NCBI RefSeq assembly: GCF_018687275.1
Contig: NZ_CP061287.1
Location: 1,922,001 to 1,986,000 of the forward strand
Direction of reading: 5' to 3'
Length of the DNA stretch: 64,000 nucleotides
From: Polynucleobacter sp. MWH-Aus1W21
GTDB lineage: Bacteria > Pseudomonadota > Gammaproteobacteria > Burkholderiales > Burkholderiaceae
The translations under genes were made by a program, and so were the position numbers. This document shows, one piece after another, positions 1-9,834 of this stretch (positions within the stretch are counted from its first letter, which is position 1; each line of letters opens with the position of its first letter). The notes beneath the pieces were generated by a model. That model searched no databases and was not told the origin of the DNA. It was given only the letters and a program-made list of their open reading frames with translations.

Positions 1-2
1 GG

Positions 3-929
3 GACTTGTTTGGCCACATCCGCAGCATCTACGCCAAGAAGAAGCAGAAATACATCCTGGTCAAGGAGTTCCAGGAGCACGTCACCGAATACAAGGCACC
101 CATCGATCTCGTCGACAAGGTCATAAAACCCTATGCCGAAGTGTGGGACTTCGTGCGCGATGCCGACTTCGAGGCCACCGAGCATGCCGAGACCATCAAC
201 GAGCATTTGTCTTGGCTCAATCGCGTGGACTTCAAGGACTGGGTGCCCCCAGCACTTGTTTATTTCAAACGCTTCCGACAGCAGCCCAAGCTGCTAACCG
301 AATTCTTTCAGTCACTGGAACGCTTGACCTACTTCCTGCTGGTCACCAAAGTTGGCATCAACGAAAGAATTGAAACCTACGCTGCGCTCACCAAAGAAAT
401 TGAGCCGGAAACCTTCAAAGGGGATCTGGCCGCGCTAACCACGCTGGATCTCACTGACACGCAAAAGCGCAAGTTCGTCATCGCACTTGATGGCGACGTT
501 TACGACGATCTGCCCAAGGCACGAATGGCGCTCGTCTTGCGCCTTGAATCCCTGGTTCGCGCACCCGGAGTACAGCTGCAAGATGCCGTTTCGCTGGAGC
601 ACGTCCTGCCGCAAACACCGCCCGACAGTTCGGACTGGATCAAGTGGTTCCCGGAAGAAGACGAACGCGATGGCTGGACGCACCGTTTAGCCAATCTGGT
701 TCCGTTGGACAGAAACAAGAACTCGTCTGCGAGCAACTACGACTTTGCTAAGAAGAAGGATGCCTACTTCAAGGGCAAAGGCAAGGCGTCGCCCTTCGTG
801 TTGACTCAGGAAGTCAGAGCAGAGAACGAGTGGACACCCTCGCTTCTGGCCGAACGCCAGAAACGCCTTGTGGGCGTCCTCAAAGATCATTGGAATCTCG
901 CTGTCTCCACAGGCAAGTCGGCGAGTTGA
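3..929 (+). CDS. GmrSD-like DUF262/DUF1524 protein, C-terminal part
   Basis: The reading frame is open to the left edge, so this is the C-terminal part of a longer gene. Near residue 199 of the visible part there is an SLEHVLPQ motif, followed by HRLANLVPLDRNKNSSASN and a Tyr/Lys-rich segment. That is the His-Me finger (HNH-like) pattern of DUF1524, the nuclease half of GmrSD-type modification-dependent restriction enzymes. The DUF262 NTPase/ParB-like half would lie upstream of the window. It abuts hsdM with 11 bases between stop and start, so it belongs to the same restriction operon. The family is known for degrading modified phage DNA; its role here is inferred from family and context. Confidence 0.7.
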   Translation, partial: DLFGHIRSIYAKKKQKYILVKEFQEHVTEYKAPIDLVDKVIKPYAEVWDFVRDADFEATEHAETINEHLSWLNRVDFKDWVPPALVYFKRFRQQPKLLTEFFQSLERLTYFLLVTKVGINERIETYAALTKEIEPETFKGDLAALTTLDLTDTQKRKFVIALDGDVYDDLPKARMALVLRLESLVRAPGVQLQDAVSLEHVLPQTPPDSSDWIKWFPEEDERDGWTHRLANLVPLDRNKNSSASNYDFAKKKDAYFKGKGKASPFVLTQEVRAENEWTPSLLAERQKRLVGVLKDHWNLAVSTGKSAS

Positions 930-940
930 GGAATATTTTT

Positions 941-3346
941 ATGCAGAAGAAACAACAACAAGACCAAAGCCAGATCAAGTGGATCTCCGACTTTATCTGG
1001 AACATTGCCGACGACCGGCTGCGCGACGTCTATGTGCGCGGCAAGTACCGCGACGTGATTCTGCCCTTTACCGTGCTACGGCGGCTCGACGCCGTACTCG
1101 AAGCGACCAAGGACGAGGTGCTTGAGCGCAAGAAGTTCCTCGACACCCACAAAGTGGCCGAGCAGGACGGCGCGCTGCGTATGGCAGCAGGACAAGCCTT
1201 TTACAACGTCTCGGAATTCACTCTGGCCAAGCTCAAGGCCAGTGCGGCAGGTCAACGCCTGCGTGATGACTTTATTGCGTATCTCGACGGCTTCTCACCC
1301 AACGTTCAGGAAATCCTCACCAAGTTCAATTTCCGCAACCAGATCCAGAAACTGGTGGATTCGCACGTCCTTGGCTACTTGATCGACGACTTCCTCGACC
1401 CTGATGTCAACCTCGCGCCGATGCCTGTGAAAGATGCCGACGGCCGCATCAAGCTGCCCGCTCTGGACAACCACGGCATGGGCACGGTGTTCGAGGAGCT
1501 GATCCGCCGCTTCAATGAGGAAAACAACGAAGAGGCTGGTGAGCATTTCACCCCACGCGACGTGGTGCAGCTCATGGCCAAACTGCTGTTCCTGCCAGTG
1601 GCCGACAGGATTGAGTCCAGCACCTACTCGCTCTATGACGGCTCATGCGGAACCGGCGGCATGCTAACCGTGGCCGAGGAAGCGCTACACGAGTTGGCAG
1701 AGCAGCACGGCAAGGAAGTGTCTATCCACCTGTTCGGTCAGGAGATCAGCGACGAAACCTACGCCATCTGCAAGGCCGACCTGCTCTTGAAGGGCGAGGG
1801 CGCGGAAGCCGAGAACATCGTCGGCGGCGCAGATAAATCAACCTTGTCCGCCGACCAGTTCCGCAGCCGCGAATTCGATTTCATGATCTCCAACCCTCCC
1901 TACGGCAAGAGTTGGAAGACCGATCTGGATCGCATGGGCGGCAAGAAGGAATTCAACGACTCGCGCTTCATCGTCAGCCACGATGGCGATGCCGAGTTCA
2001 AGCTCATCACCCGGTCCAGCGACGGGCAGCTTATGTTCCTGGTGAACAAGCTGCAAAAAATGAAGCACACCACGCAGTTGGGCAGCCGCATCGCGCTTGT
2101 TCATAACGGCTCGGCACTGTTTACCGGCGACGCGGGTCAGGGCGAAAGCAACATCCGCCGCTGGGTGCTCGAAAACGACTGGCTCGAAGCCATCATCGCC
2201 CTGCCGCTCAACATTTTCTATAACACTGGCATCGCCACCTACATCTGGGTACTGGCCAACAAGAAGGCCCAAGCGCGTCGCGGCAAGGTGCAGTTGATCG
2301 ACGCATCGCAGTGGTTCCAGCCTTTGCGTCGCAACCTCGGCAAGAAAAACTGCGAACTCTCGGGTACCGATATCCAACACATCATCGACCTTTACCTTGG
2401 TGATACGCAGGAATCTGCCAAAGAAACCGAACACAGCAAATGGTTCGACACCCAGGATTTCGGCTATTGGAAGATCACCGTCGAGCGTCCGCTGCGCCTG
2501 AAAAGCCAGCTCTCTGACGAACGCATCGAGTCCCTGCGTTTTGCCTCTGGCGATGAGGCACTGCGCGCAGAGATCTACGCCACTCACGGCGAGGCGCTCT
2601 ACAGCGAGTTTGCCAAGCGCAAGCCGATCATCGAGGCGTGGCTGAAAGGCGATGACGAGGACGAAAACGAAGACGAAAACAGAGAAGACAGCGACAGCGG
2701 GGATGACGGCGAAGCCCCTGCCGCCCGTAAGGCCGTGCCCGCCAAGCGGCGCAAGAAGCTGCTTGACGCATCGACATGGCTGCGCGACAAGGAGCTGATT
2801 GAGGTGGCGCAACGGACGCAAAAGGCTCTGGGCAGCGCCGTGTTCGACAACCACAACGAGTTCCGCACGCTCTTCGATGCGGCGATCAAGGCGCAGGGTG
2901 ACAAGCTCGGTGCGTCCGACAAGAAGGCCATCTACAAGGCGGTGAGCTGGCGCGACGAAGCCGCCCCGCCGGTTATTGCCAAACGCAGCAAGCTCAAGGC
3001 AGGAGAACACTTCGAACCCGGCTTCGATGGCGCGTACCTTGAGCCCGTGGGCAAAGATCGCTTCATGGTCGAGTACGAACCCGACAGCGAGCTGCGCGAC
3101 ACCGAGCTGGTGCCATTGAAGGAGCCGGGTGGCATCGACGCCTTCTTCGCACGCGAGGTGATACCTCACGCTCCGGACGCCTGGATCACAGCTGACAAGA
3201 CCCAGATCGGCTACGAGATTTCGTTCGCACGCTACTTCTACAAGCCAGTGCCGTTGCGGACACTGGCCGAAATTCGCGCCGACATCCTCGCGCTGGAGCA
3301 GCAAAGCGAAGGTTTGTTGCACAAGATCGTGGGGGTAGAACAATAA
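941..3346 (+). CDS. hsdM: Type I restriction-modification DNA methyltransferase subunit HsdM
   Basis: This is an N6-adenine methyltransferase subunit that partners HsdS for methylation and HsdR for cleavage. After an N-terminal helical HsdM_N region come the SAM-binding motif DGSCGTGG (about residue 232) and the catalytic NPPY (about residue 318). The start at 941 is preferred over upstream in-frame codons because GAGG lies about 10 bases before it and the N-terminus SQIKWISDFIWNIADDRLR is typical. At 801 residues it is longer than classical 500-residue HsdM. The extra C-terminal part contains a very acidic Asp/Glu/Asn linker (about 570-590), then a Lys/Arg patch. It overlaps hsdS by one base (TAATG). 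Confidence 0.95.
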   Translation: MQKKQQQDQSQIKWISDFIWNIADDRLRDVYVRGKYRDVILPFTVLRRLDAVLEATKDEVLERKKFLDTHKVAEQDGALRMAAGQAFYNVSEFTLAKLKASAAGQRLRDDFIAYLDGFSPNVQEILTKFNFRNQIQKLVDSHVLGYLIDDFLDPDVNLAPMPVKDADGRIKLPALDNHGMGTVFEELIRRFNEENNEEAGEHFTPRDVVQLMAKLLFLPVADRIESSTYSLYDGSCGTGGMLTVAEEALHELAEQHGKEVSIHLFGQEISDETYAICKADLLLKGEGAEAENIVGGADKSTLSADQFRSREFDFMISNPPYGKSWKTDLDRMGGKKEFNDSRFIVSHDGDAEFKLITRSSDGQLMFLVNKLQKMKHTTQLGSRIALVHNGSALFTGDAGQGESNIRRWVLENDWLEAIIALPLNIFYNTGIATYIWVLANKKAQARRGKVQLIDASQWFQPLRRNLGKKNCELSGTDIQHIIDLYLGDTQESAKETEHSKWFDTQDFGYWKITVERPLRLKSQLSDERIESLRFASGDEALRAEIYATHGEALYSEFAKRKPIIEAWLKGDDEDENEDENREDSDSGDDGEAPAARKAVPAKRRKKLLDASTWLRDKELIEVAQRTQKALGSAVFDNHNEFRTLFDAAIKAQGDKLGASDKKAIYKAVSWRDEAAPPVIAKRSKLKAGEHFEPGFDGAYLEPVGKDRFMVEYEPDSELRDTELVPLKEPGGIDAFFAREVIPHAPDAWITADKTQIGYEISFARYFYKPVPLRTLAEIRADILALEQQSEGLLHKIVGVEQ

Positions 3347-4746
3347 TGTTTTGCCCCTACCCAGATTACAGACGAACTGATTTGAAATGGTTTGAACATT
3401 TACCTGATTCGTGGGCCATTCTGCGCACCAAACAAATGTTCCGCCTGGTCATTGAAAAGGCTCCGGCAAATAACCAGATGGAGTTGCTATCTGTTTACAC
3501 CCATATTGGCGTAAGACCGAGAAAAAGCCTTGAACAACGCGGCAACAAAGCCTCTACAACCGATGGATATTGGGTAGTAAAAGAAGGAGACATAATTTGC
3601 AACAAGCTCCTCGCTTGGATGGGAGCGATTGGCGCCTCTCACTATCAAGGCGTTACGAGTCCCGCCTATGATATTTTGAGACCAATCAAGTCGTGCAACA
3701 CCGACTATTATCATTTTCTATTCAGGACGAAGAAATATCTTCAGCAGTTCAAAATAAGGTCGAGGGGCATAATGGATATGCGCCTCCGGTTATATTTCGA
3801 CCAGTTTGGACAAATTCCAATTCCTGTCCCTCCGCGCCATGAGCAAGACCAGATCGTCTCCTACCTTCGCGCGCAGGACGCACAAATCGCCCGCTTCATA
3901 AAGGCCAAACGCGAACTCATCGAGCTGCTGACCGAACAGAAGCTGCGCATCATCGACCACGGCGTCACGCGCGGCCTCGATCCTACCGTCCCGCTCAAGC
4001 CATCCGGCATTGAATGGCTAGGCGAGATGCCGGTGAATTGGGATACGTCTCGCTTGAAGTATTGCGTTTCCCGGATTCACGCAGGCGGCACGCCAGATAC
4101 CGGAGTTGACAGCTTTTGGTCTGACAGCAGCGATGGAACACCGTGGCTATTAATCGGGGATGTGACAAGGGCAGATCGCGTTGTTACCTCGACCAAGCGA
4201 CTGACTCAAGCCGGGTTACTGTCGAAGCGATTGACCGTTGTCCCTGCTGGAGCAGTGCTCTACACGATGTATGCCAGCATCGGCAAAGCTGCAGTACTTG
4301 AGATAGACGCTGCAATAAATCAAGCGATCCTCGGGCTTGAGCCGAAGTGCGACGTGCTGTTACCCGAATTCCTGTTCTTTTGGCTTCGTAGCTTGGAGCG
4401 TCACATCAGGAATCTTGCGAGCACAAGCACTCAAGCAAATTTGAATGCTGCCAAGGTCAAGGCGCTTCCGGTTTTTCTTCCAACAGTGGAGGAGCAGAGG
4501 CTCATTTGCGATTGGATCAAGAGCGAATGCCGGATATTTGACGACGCCATTGCCCGCAACGAAGACGAAATCAAGCTGATCAGGGAATACCGCGATCGCC
4601 TAATTGCCGATGTAGTCACCGGCCAAGTAGACGTGCGCGGCTGGCAGCCCGGCCCGGAGGACATGGTGGACGACGCGGCGCTAGCTGCGCTCGGCGATGA
4701 CTCAGAAGATGTGACCGAAGAGGAGGATGGCGATGGCGAAGACTGA
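3346..4746 (+). CDS. hsdS: Type I restriction-modification specificity subunit HsdS
   Basis: This is the DNA-recognition subunit. Two target-recognition domains (about residues 10-165 and 225-385) are each followed by a conserved helical spacer. The first spacer starts IPIPVPPRHEQDQIVSYL and the second LPVFLPTVEEQRLICDWI, the usual internal repeat of HsdS. At 466 residues it has the normal family length. The C-terminus is an acidic tail. It is translationally coupled to hsdM (one-base overlap) and overlaps the start of hsdR. The base composition of the first recognition domain is visibly more AT-rich than its neighbours, as expected for domains that are swapped between strains. Confidence 0.95.
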   Translation: MFCPYPDYRRTDLKWFEHLPDSWAILRTKQMFRLVIEKAPANNQMELLSVYTHIGVRPRKSLEQRGNKASTTDGYWVVKEGDIICNKLLAWMGAIGASHYQGVTSPAYDILRPIKSCNTDYYHFLFRTKKYLQQFKIRSRGIMDMRLRLYFDQFGQIPIPVPPRHEQDQIVSYLRAQDAQIARFIKAKRELIELLTEQKLRIIDHGVTRGLDPTVPLKPSGIEWLGEMPVNWDTSRLKYCVSRIHAGGTPDTGVDSFWSDSSDGTPWLLIGDVTRADRVVTSTKRLTQAGLLSKRLTVVPAGAVLYTMYASIGKAAVLEIDAAINQAILGLEPKCDVLLPEFLFFWLRSLERHIRNLASTSTQANLNAAKVKALPVFLPTVEEQRLICDWIKSECRIFDDAIARNEDEIKLIREYRDRLIADVVTGQVDVRGWQPGPEDMVDDAALAALGDDSEDVTEEEDGDGED

Positions 4747-7700
4747 CACCAGCGAGCGCTGGTTCGAGGCGCGCGTGGTGCGCGGCTTGACCGGCGTGCC
4801 GCAGCCTGAGTACAGCCATGAGCTTGCTACCACGGACTTCGCCGCAACCCACAACGGCTACGTTCAAGGCAAATCCACCGACTACAACCGCGACGTGGCG
4901 CTGGATGTAACGCAGTTGCTGGCCTTCTTGCAGGCCACCCAGCCAAAGGCAGTGGATACGCTGGAACTGGCAGCGGAAGGTATCAAGCGCACCCAGTTCC
5001 TGCACCGGCTGCAAGGCGAGATCACCAAGCGCGGCGTCGTGGACGTGCTGCGCAAGGGCGTTAGCCACGGGCCGGTACATGTCGATCTATACAAGCTACT
5101 GCCCACGCCTGGCAACGCCGCCGCAGCTGACGCTTTCGGCAAGAACATCTTCAGCGTCACCCGGCAGGTTCGCTATAGCAACGATTCCGGCAACGAGCTG
5201 GACTTGGCGATCTTCATAAATGGGCTACCGGTGCTGACGTTCGAGTTGAAGAACTCGTTAACAAAGCAGACCCTGGCCAACGCCATCGTCCAGTATCAAA
5301 CCACGCGCAGCCCACAGGAGCTGCTGTTCCAGTTGGGGCGTTGCGTGGCGCACATCGCCATAGATGACACGGAGGCAGCGTTCTGCACCGAGCTTAAGGG
5401 CAAAGCCTCGTGGTTTCTTCCATTCAACCAGGGCTGGAACAGCGGCGCGGGCAATCCACCCAACCCGGATGGTTTGAAGACCGATTACCTTTGGAAGCAG
5501 GTCCTGACCCGCGAGTCGCTGGCCAACATCATCGAAAGTTACGCGCAGGTGGTGGAAGAGGAAGAAGCGGATACCAGCGGCAAGAAGCGCAAGAAGCGTA
5601 AGCAGATTTTCCCGCGCTTCCATCAGTTGCGCACGGTGCGTGCGCTGCTGCGCCGCGCCCATACCGACGGGGTGGGTAAGCGTTATCTGATCCAGCATTC
5701 GGCAGGCAGCGGCAAGAGCAACACAATTGCCTGGCTAGCACACCAGTTGGTGGAGCTGCGCCTCGCGGACGACCCGATGACGGCGCAGTTCGACTCCATC
5801 ATCGTCATTACCGACCGGCGCGCGCTGGACACGCAGATTGCCCGCACCATCAAGGGTTATGACCACGTGGCGGCGATCTTCGGCCACTCCGACAACGCGC
5901 AGGAGCTGCGTGAGTACCTGCGCCGGGGCAAGAAGATCATCGTCACGACGGTGCAAAAATTCCCATTCATCCTCGATGAGCTGGGCGACCTCAGCGACAA
6001 AAAGTTCGCTCTATTGATCGACGAAGCGCATTCCAGCCAAGGCGGCAAGACCACGGCGCGGATGCACGAAGCCCTCGGCGGCAAGGCTGCCGAGGAGGAG
6101 TTCGAAGAGGACAGCACGCAGGACGCTGTCAACGCGGAGATCGAGAAGCGTATCGCCTCGCGCAAGCTTCTGGCCAACGCCAGCTACTTTGCGTTCACTG
6201 CCACGCCCAAGAACAAGACGCTGGAGTTGTTCGGCGAGAAGACCCTAGTCGGCGACAAGGTGCAGTTCTGCTCGCCCGAAGAACTGACCTACACCACCAA
6301 GCAGGCCATCCAGGAGAAGTTCATCCTCGACGTAGTGGAGAACTACACCACCTACGACAGCTTCTACCAAGTGGCCAAGACGGTGGCGGACGACCCGGAA
6401 TTCGACAAGGTGAAGGCGCTGAAGAAGATTCGCCACTACGTCGAATCGCACGACAAGGCCATCCGCCGCAAGGCCGAGATCATGGTCGATCACTTCATCG
6501 CGCAGGTGGCGGGCAAACAGAAGATCGGTGGCAAGGCGCGAGCGATGATCGTGTGCAGCGGTATCGCGCGGGCCATTGATTACTACCGTGAGGTGTCGGA
6601 CTACCTCACGCAGATCAAGAGCCCTTACAAAGCCATTGTGGCGTACTCGGGCGACTTCGAGATTGGTGGCCAGAAGAAGACCGAAGCCGATCTCAACGGG
6701 TTTCCGAGCAAAGACATTCCTGCCAATCTCAAGCAAGACCCGTATCGATTCCTGATCGTCGCCAACAAGTTCGTCACCGGCTTTGATGAACCATTGCTGC
6801 ATACGATGTATGTGGATAAGCCGCTGGCGGGCGTCCTGGCGGTGCAGACCCTGTCACGCCTGAACCGCGCGCACCCGCAAAAACACGACACCTTCGTGCT
6901 CGACTTCGCCGACAACGCCGAAGCGGTGAAGGCGGCGTTCCAGGACTACTACCGCGCCACCATACAGACCGGCGAAACCGACGCAAACAAGCTACATGAT
7001 CTGAAGGACGAGCTCGACAGGCAGCAGGTGTACAGCTGGCAGCAGGTGGAAGACTTGGTGGCGCTGTACATGAGCGGCGCTGACCGGGACAAACTCGACC
7101 CCATTCTCGATGCTTGCGTGGCTGAATATGCTGACAAGCTCGGCGAGGACGATCAAGTCAAGTTCAAGGGCAAAGCCAAGGCCTTCGTGCGCAGCTACGG
7201 CTTCCTTGCCGCGATCCTGAGTTACGGCCACCCAACGTGGGAAAAACTGTCGATCTTTCTAAACTTTCTGATTCCAAAGCTGCCCGCGCCAATGGAGGCT
7301 GACCTGTCCAAAGGGGTGCTGGAAACCATTGACATGGATAGCTACCGAGTGGAAGCCAAAGCGGCGCTGAAGATGGCAATGGACGACACCGATGCCACTG
7401 TCGAGCCAGTTCCACCAGGCACAGGAGGTGGCAAAGGCGAGGCAGAAGTCGATAGGCTCTCTGCGATTGTCAAGACTTTCAACGATCTGTTCGGCAACAT
7501 CGACTGGAAAGACGAAGACAAGATTCGCAGAGTCATCGCCGAAGAAATCCCCGCGCGTGTTGCTCAAGACAAGGCGTACCAGAACGCTCTGGCGAACTCC
7601 GATAAGCAGAACGCAAAGCTTGAGCACGACAAGGCGCTCAACCGGGTCGTTTTGGAACTATTGTCCGACCACACTGAACTGTTCAAACAATTCAGCGACA

Positions 7701-7807
7701 ACCCCAATTTCAAGCGATGGCTAACCGATATGGTTTTCGACTCGACTTATTACCCAGGGATGAATTCTTCGACTTCCCTTCAACAAGGAATGTCGGCAAG
7801 AAATTAA
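4733..7807 (+). CDS. hsdR: Type I restriction endonuclease subunit HsdR
   Basis: This is the translocating and cleaving subunit of the type I complex. The N-terminal nuclease domain shows DLAIFINGLPVLTFELKNS (about residues 160-178), a PD-(D/E)xK active-site pattern. The helicase motor follows: Walker A SAGSGKS (about 323-329), DEAH (about 428) and FTATP (about 482), with motif VI near QTLSRLNRAHPQKHD. I chose ATG at 4733 over 4727 because the GAGGAGG site ends at 4726, which leaves proper spacing only for 4733. The length of 1024 residues is normal. It closes the hsdMSR operon; five small genes follow in the same direction. Confidence 0.95.
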   Translation: MAKTDTSERWFEARVVRGLTGVPQPEYSHELATTDFAATHNGYVQGKSTDYNRDVALDVTQLLAFLQATQPKAVDTLELAAEGIKRTQFLHRLQGEITKRGVVDVLRKGVSHGPVHVDLYKLLPTPGNAAAADAFGKNIFSVTRQVRYSNDSGNELDLAIFINGLPVLTFELKNSLTKQTLANAIVQYQTTRSPQELLFQLGRCVAHIAIDDTEAAFCTELKGKASWFLPFNQGWNSGAGNPPNPDGLKTDYLWKQVLTRESLANIIESYAQVVEEEEADTSGKKRKKRKQIFPRFHQLRTVRALLRRAHTDGVGKRYLIQHSAGSGKSNTIAWLAHQLVELRLADDPMTAQFDSIIVITDRRALDTQIARTIKGYDHVAAIFGHSDNAQELREYLRRGKKIIVTTVQKFPFILDELGDLSDKKFALLIDEAHSSQGGKTTARMHEALGGKAAEEEFEEDSTQDAVNAEIEKRIASRKLLANASYFAFTATPKNKTLELFGEKTLVGDKVQFCSPEELTYTTKQAIQEKFILDVVENYTTYDSFYQVAKTVADDPEFDKVKALKKIRHYVESHDKAIRRKAEIMVDHFIAQVAGKQKIGGKARAMIVCSGIARAIDYYREVSDYLTQIKSPYKAIVAYSGDFEIGGQKKTEADLNGFPSKDIPANLKQDPYRFLIVANKFVTGFDEPLLHTMYVDKPLAGVLAVQTLSRLNRAHPQKHDTFVLDFADNAEAVKAAFQDYYRATIQTGETDANKLHDLKDELDRQQVYSWQQVEDLVALYMSGADRDKLDPILDACVAEYADKLGEDDQVKFKGKAKAFVRSYGFLAAILSYGHPTWEKLSIFLNFLIPKLPAPMEADLSKGVLETIDMDSYRVEAKAALKMAMDDTDATVEPVPPGTGGGKGEAEVDRLSAIVKTFNDLFGNIDWKDEDKIRRVIAEEIPARVAQDKAYQNALANSDKQNAKLEHDKALNRVVLELLSDHTELFKQFSDNPNFKRWLTDMVFDSTYYPGMNSSTSLQQGMSARN

Positions 7808-7828
7808 GAGCAAAGGAACGAGAGAAAC

Positions 7829-8707
7829 ATGAGAGCCCACCTAACCACTCACGCAATCCTCGACACGATCCCGCTGCGGATTGGTGCTGTTCTCTCGGAT
7901 CGAAAAGTCTTTCTTGAGAATCTGGTCTATGACGAAACTGGGACCGATCAACAAAATCGACGCGAACTGACGGACAAGCGATATCACGTCATCGCGAACC
8001 TCGTCACCCTCTACCCCGTTAGGAAGGACTTAGGGCGGTGGCGATTGGTCATCAAGGACAGCCAGGACACTCAAAAGCTCCCACCTGTTTTCACCGTACT
8101 CCCTGCTGAATCAGATATCCGCACAGAAGCCAATCTGACCAAGGCACTCTCCGACGCACGCCAATCTGATGACCCCCGGATCACTCCAGAATTCATACGC
8201 GATGTCCTTCATCCTCTCTACAAGAGTGGCCAACTCCGCAATCAGCAAGACCTCTCCGATCTTTTGAACAAGGGCGAAGTTGAAGGCCTCGTCTCTGCAC
8301 TCGAGGAGGCCAACGAAGACAGAAAAGTGCTCCTTGCCCGCATCTCTGAACTCGAAGCCAAAGAGGCCGTCCAGGATCAGGAGATGTCCAAGGTCAACTA
8401 CGAGAACCAGGTCATTGATGTGACCGATGGAGCGATTCTCGAAGACGCAAAAGTCGTCACGATAGATCGACAACGAGGCCCGACCCAATACACGCAAATT
8501 GAGCTCAGCAACGGACTCAAGCTCCTCAAAAAGTGGGACATCCCCAAAACGCTCGCCAAGGCAACCGCTCTCAAGGGCAAGTATGTTCGAACAACCGTTT
8601 GGAACAAAGTCGGGAGCAAGCCAACCGACAGGGATTATTGGAAACCCACCGTCTGGTTTGAAGACATCTATGAGATCAAAGACGTTGCACCTGAGGAGTC
8701 GAGATGA
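7829..8707 (+). CDS. Hypothetical protein with coiled coil, downstream of hsdR
   Basis: I do not recognise this 292-residue protein. The first 100 residues look like a compact beta-rich domain (PLRIGAVLSDRKVFLENLVYDE, then a WRLVIKDSQ strand). Residues about 145-190 are heptad-like and rich in Glu, Leu and Lys, suggesting a coiled coil (EEANEDRKVLLARISELEAKE). A C-terminal beta-rich part contains KKWDIPKTLAKATALKGKYV. There is no signal peptide or membrane segment. It begins 21 bases after hsdR with its own AAGGA site and overlaps the next gene (ATGA), so it starts a tightly packed five-gene cassette. The function is unknown; a defence accessory is possible from location only. Confidence 0.75.
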   Translation: MRAHLTTHAILDTIPLRIGAVLSDRKVFLENLVYDETGTDQQNRRELTDKRYHVIANLVTLYPVRKDLGRWRLVIKDSQDTQKLPPVFTVLPAESDIRTEANLTKALSDARQSDDPRITPEFIRDVLHPLYKSGQLRNQQDLSDLLNKGEVEGLVSALEEANEDRKVLLARISELEAKEAVQDQEMSKVNYENQVIDVTDGAILEDAKVVTIDRQRGPTQYTQIELSNGLKLLKKWDIPKTLAKATALKGKYVRTTVWNKVGSKPTDRDYWKPTVWFEDIYEIKDVAPEESR

Positions 8708-9096
8708 TCAATCACACAATGGTTCTCACCATCAACGGCACTCGGCGCTCAGAGAAAGCTGGCGGCCTAGACAACGGCGAAGTCTCAACCTTCGAGAACA
8801 AACCCGGCGAATACCGTGACGATCTCCACACCGTCGACGACTTGATCGAAAACATCAACCGGTCGGCATACATGCGAGGTGAATGGATTTCCTCGATGAA
8901 GCTGGATGGTCGAGATATTGTTGAAGAGCATGCCGTAAAAATTCTTCAAGAGAACATGCTAAACATCGGCGAATCTGCAATCGAGCTGTCGCAGGCAGGA
9001 ATGTTTGCTGCGGCGGATTTAGAGGACCTGATCACCTTTCTGCAATCGATCAAGGCCAAACATTTCGACAACAACCTGGAGGATGACCATGAATAA
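8704..9096 (+). CDS. Hypothetical protein, coupled to the preceding gene
   Basis: This is a 130-residue acidic, soluble protein with no motif I recognise. Residues 35-75 are charged (DDLHTVDDLIENINRSAYMRGEWISSM) and 75-120 look helical (VEEHAVKILQENMLNIGESAIELSQ). The start ATG overlaps the stop of the upstream gene by four bases, so the two are probably translated together. The stop lies inside the start region of the following secreted protein. The conserved packing suggests that the five genes from 7829 to 10310 act together, but nothing in this protein itself gives a function. Confidence 0.7.
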   Translation: MINHTMVLTINGTRRSEKAGGLDNGEVSTFENKPGEYRDDLHTVDDLIENINRSAYMRGEWISSMKLDGRDIVEEHAVKILQENMLNIGESAIELSQAGMFAAADLEDLITFLQSIKAKHFDNNLEDDHE

Positions 9097-9439
9097 GTAT
9101 CTGATTTCTGCACTGCTCCTCCTTGGCATGGTCGGAAGTGCAGCGGCATGCAACACTGAGTACAACATCACGCTTCAAACGTTTGGAGAGGGAGTTCTTG
9201 TGGAACTACGATCTGGTAGCCCGGGAAATTCGCGCGTTGTCCAATCCAGAAGGAGTAACGGTGGTGCGGTCAATTTCGGGAATCTCTGCCCAGGTAACTA
9301 CTTTCTTGCGATTGGCAATGATGACTCCGTCAGCGTGACCCAAACTCGATATTTCGAGGCCGATGCCATCTATACAGGGAGCATCGTCATGCAACGCGGA
9401 AGTGGCAACGTTTCTCACAAATCCAGAAAGAGTCTTTAA
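9089..9439 (+). CDS. Small secreted protein of unknown function
   Basis: This 116-residue protein has a clear signal peptide: MNKYLISALLLLGMVGSAAA, with predicted cleavage after AAA just before CNTEYN. ATG 9089 is chosen over 9083 because CTGGAGG ends at 9082, which leaves six bases to 9089. The mature part is rich in Gly, Ser and Val and looks beta-sandwich-like. It has two cysteines (mature residue 1 and LCPGNYFLAIG) that could form a disulfide. The LCPGNYFLAI stretch resembles carboxypeptidase-regulatory or Cna-B-type folds, but only weakly. It is odd to find an exported protein between cytoplasmic genes in a restriction locus. Confidence 0.7.
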   Translation: MNKYLISALLLLGMVGSAAACNTEYNITLQTFGEGVLVELRSGSPGNSRVVQSRRSNGGAVNFGNLCPGNYFLAIGNDDSVSVTQTRYFEADAIYTGSIVMQRGSGNVSHKSRKSL

Positions 9440-9441
9440 TC

Positions 9442-9834
9442 ATGTCGACGCCTGCACCAAGCACGTCTCCACATCAATTTCTCAACTGCGAGATGGAGTT
9501 CGAATGCCCGAAAAATTGGTTCGAACTCACGGAGACAGATAAAGCGGGCATTAAGCATTGCTCAACTTGCGACAAGCACGTCCACCTCTGTATTACCCAG
9601 GATGAGCTAGATGCTCTTGCACATCAAGGCGAATGCATTGCGTTCTTTTCAGATCCTGACTTGTCCACCCGTTTCAAGCTATCTCGAGAAAAAGCTGAGG
9701 CCAATCGAAAAGATCGTGAGTTCAGAATTGAGCGAATCACGTTAGGTCTACCTCGCAGTGGAAGTCGCGGACAACTGAAAAGCTTTCTTGAAGAGATTGA
9801 CACAGACAACAAGAAAAAGCTGGAGGATCAATGA
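9442..9834 (+). CDS. Small zinc-ribbon-like protein
   Basis: This 130-residue soluble protein has a cysteine pattern suited to a zinc site: CEMEFECPKNWFEL near the N-terminus, then HCSTCDKHVHLC (about residues 39-50). The CPKxW...T...HCxxCxKxVxxC pattern recurs in small bacterial proteins of unknown function. The C-terminal third is charged (SREKAEANRKDREFRIERI) and probably helical. It starts two bases after the secreted protein and overlaps the ankyrin gene by four bases (ATGA). The zinc ribbon is read from the cysteines; no function is assigned. Confidence 0.7.
   Translation: MSTPAPSTSPHQFLNCEMEFECPKNWFELTETDKAGIKHCSTCDKHVHLCITQDELDALAHQGECIAFFSDPDLSTRFKLSREKAEANRKDREFRIERITLGLPRSGSRGQLKSFLEEIDTDNKKKLEDQ

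Noticed and set aside
830..940. Upstream in-frame extension of hsdM
   Set aside because: It overlaps the end of the preceding gene, lacks a ribosome site and is not protein-like; ATG 941 fits the family start.
1838..3343. Long minus-strand open frame (501 codons) opposite hsdM
   Set aside because: It is a complement shadow of a well-supported gene in GC-rich DNA; no ribosome site and no recognisable domain.
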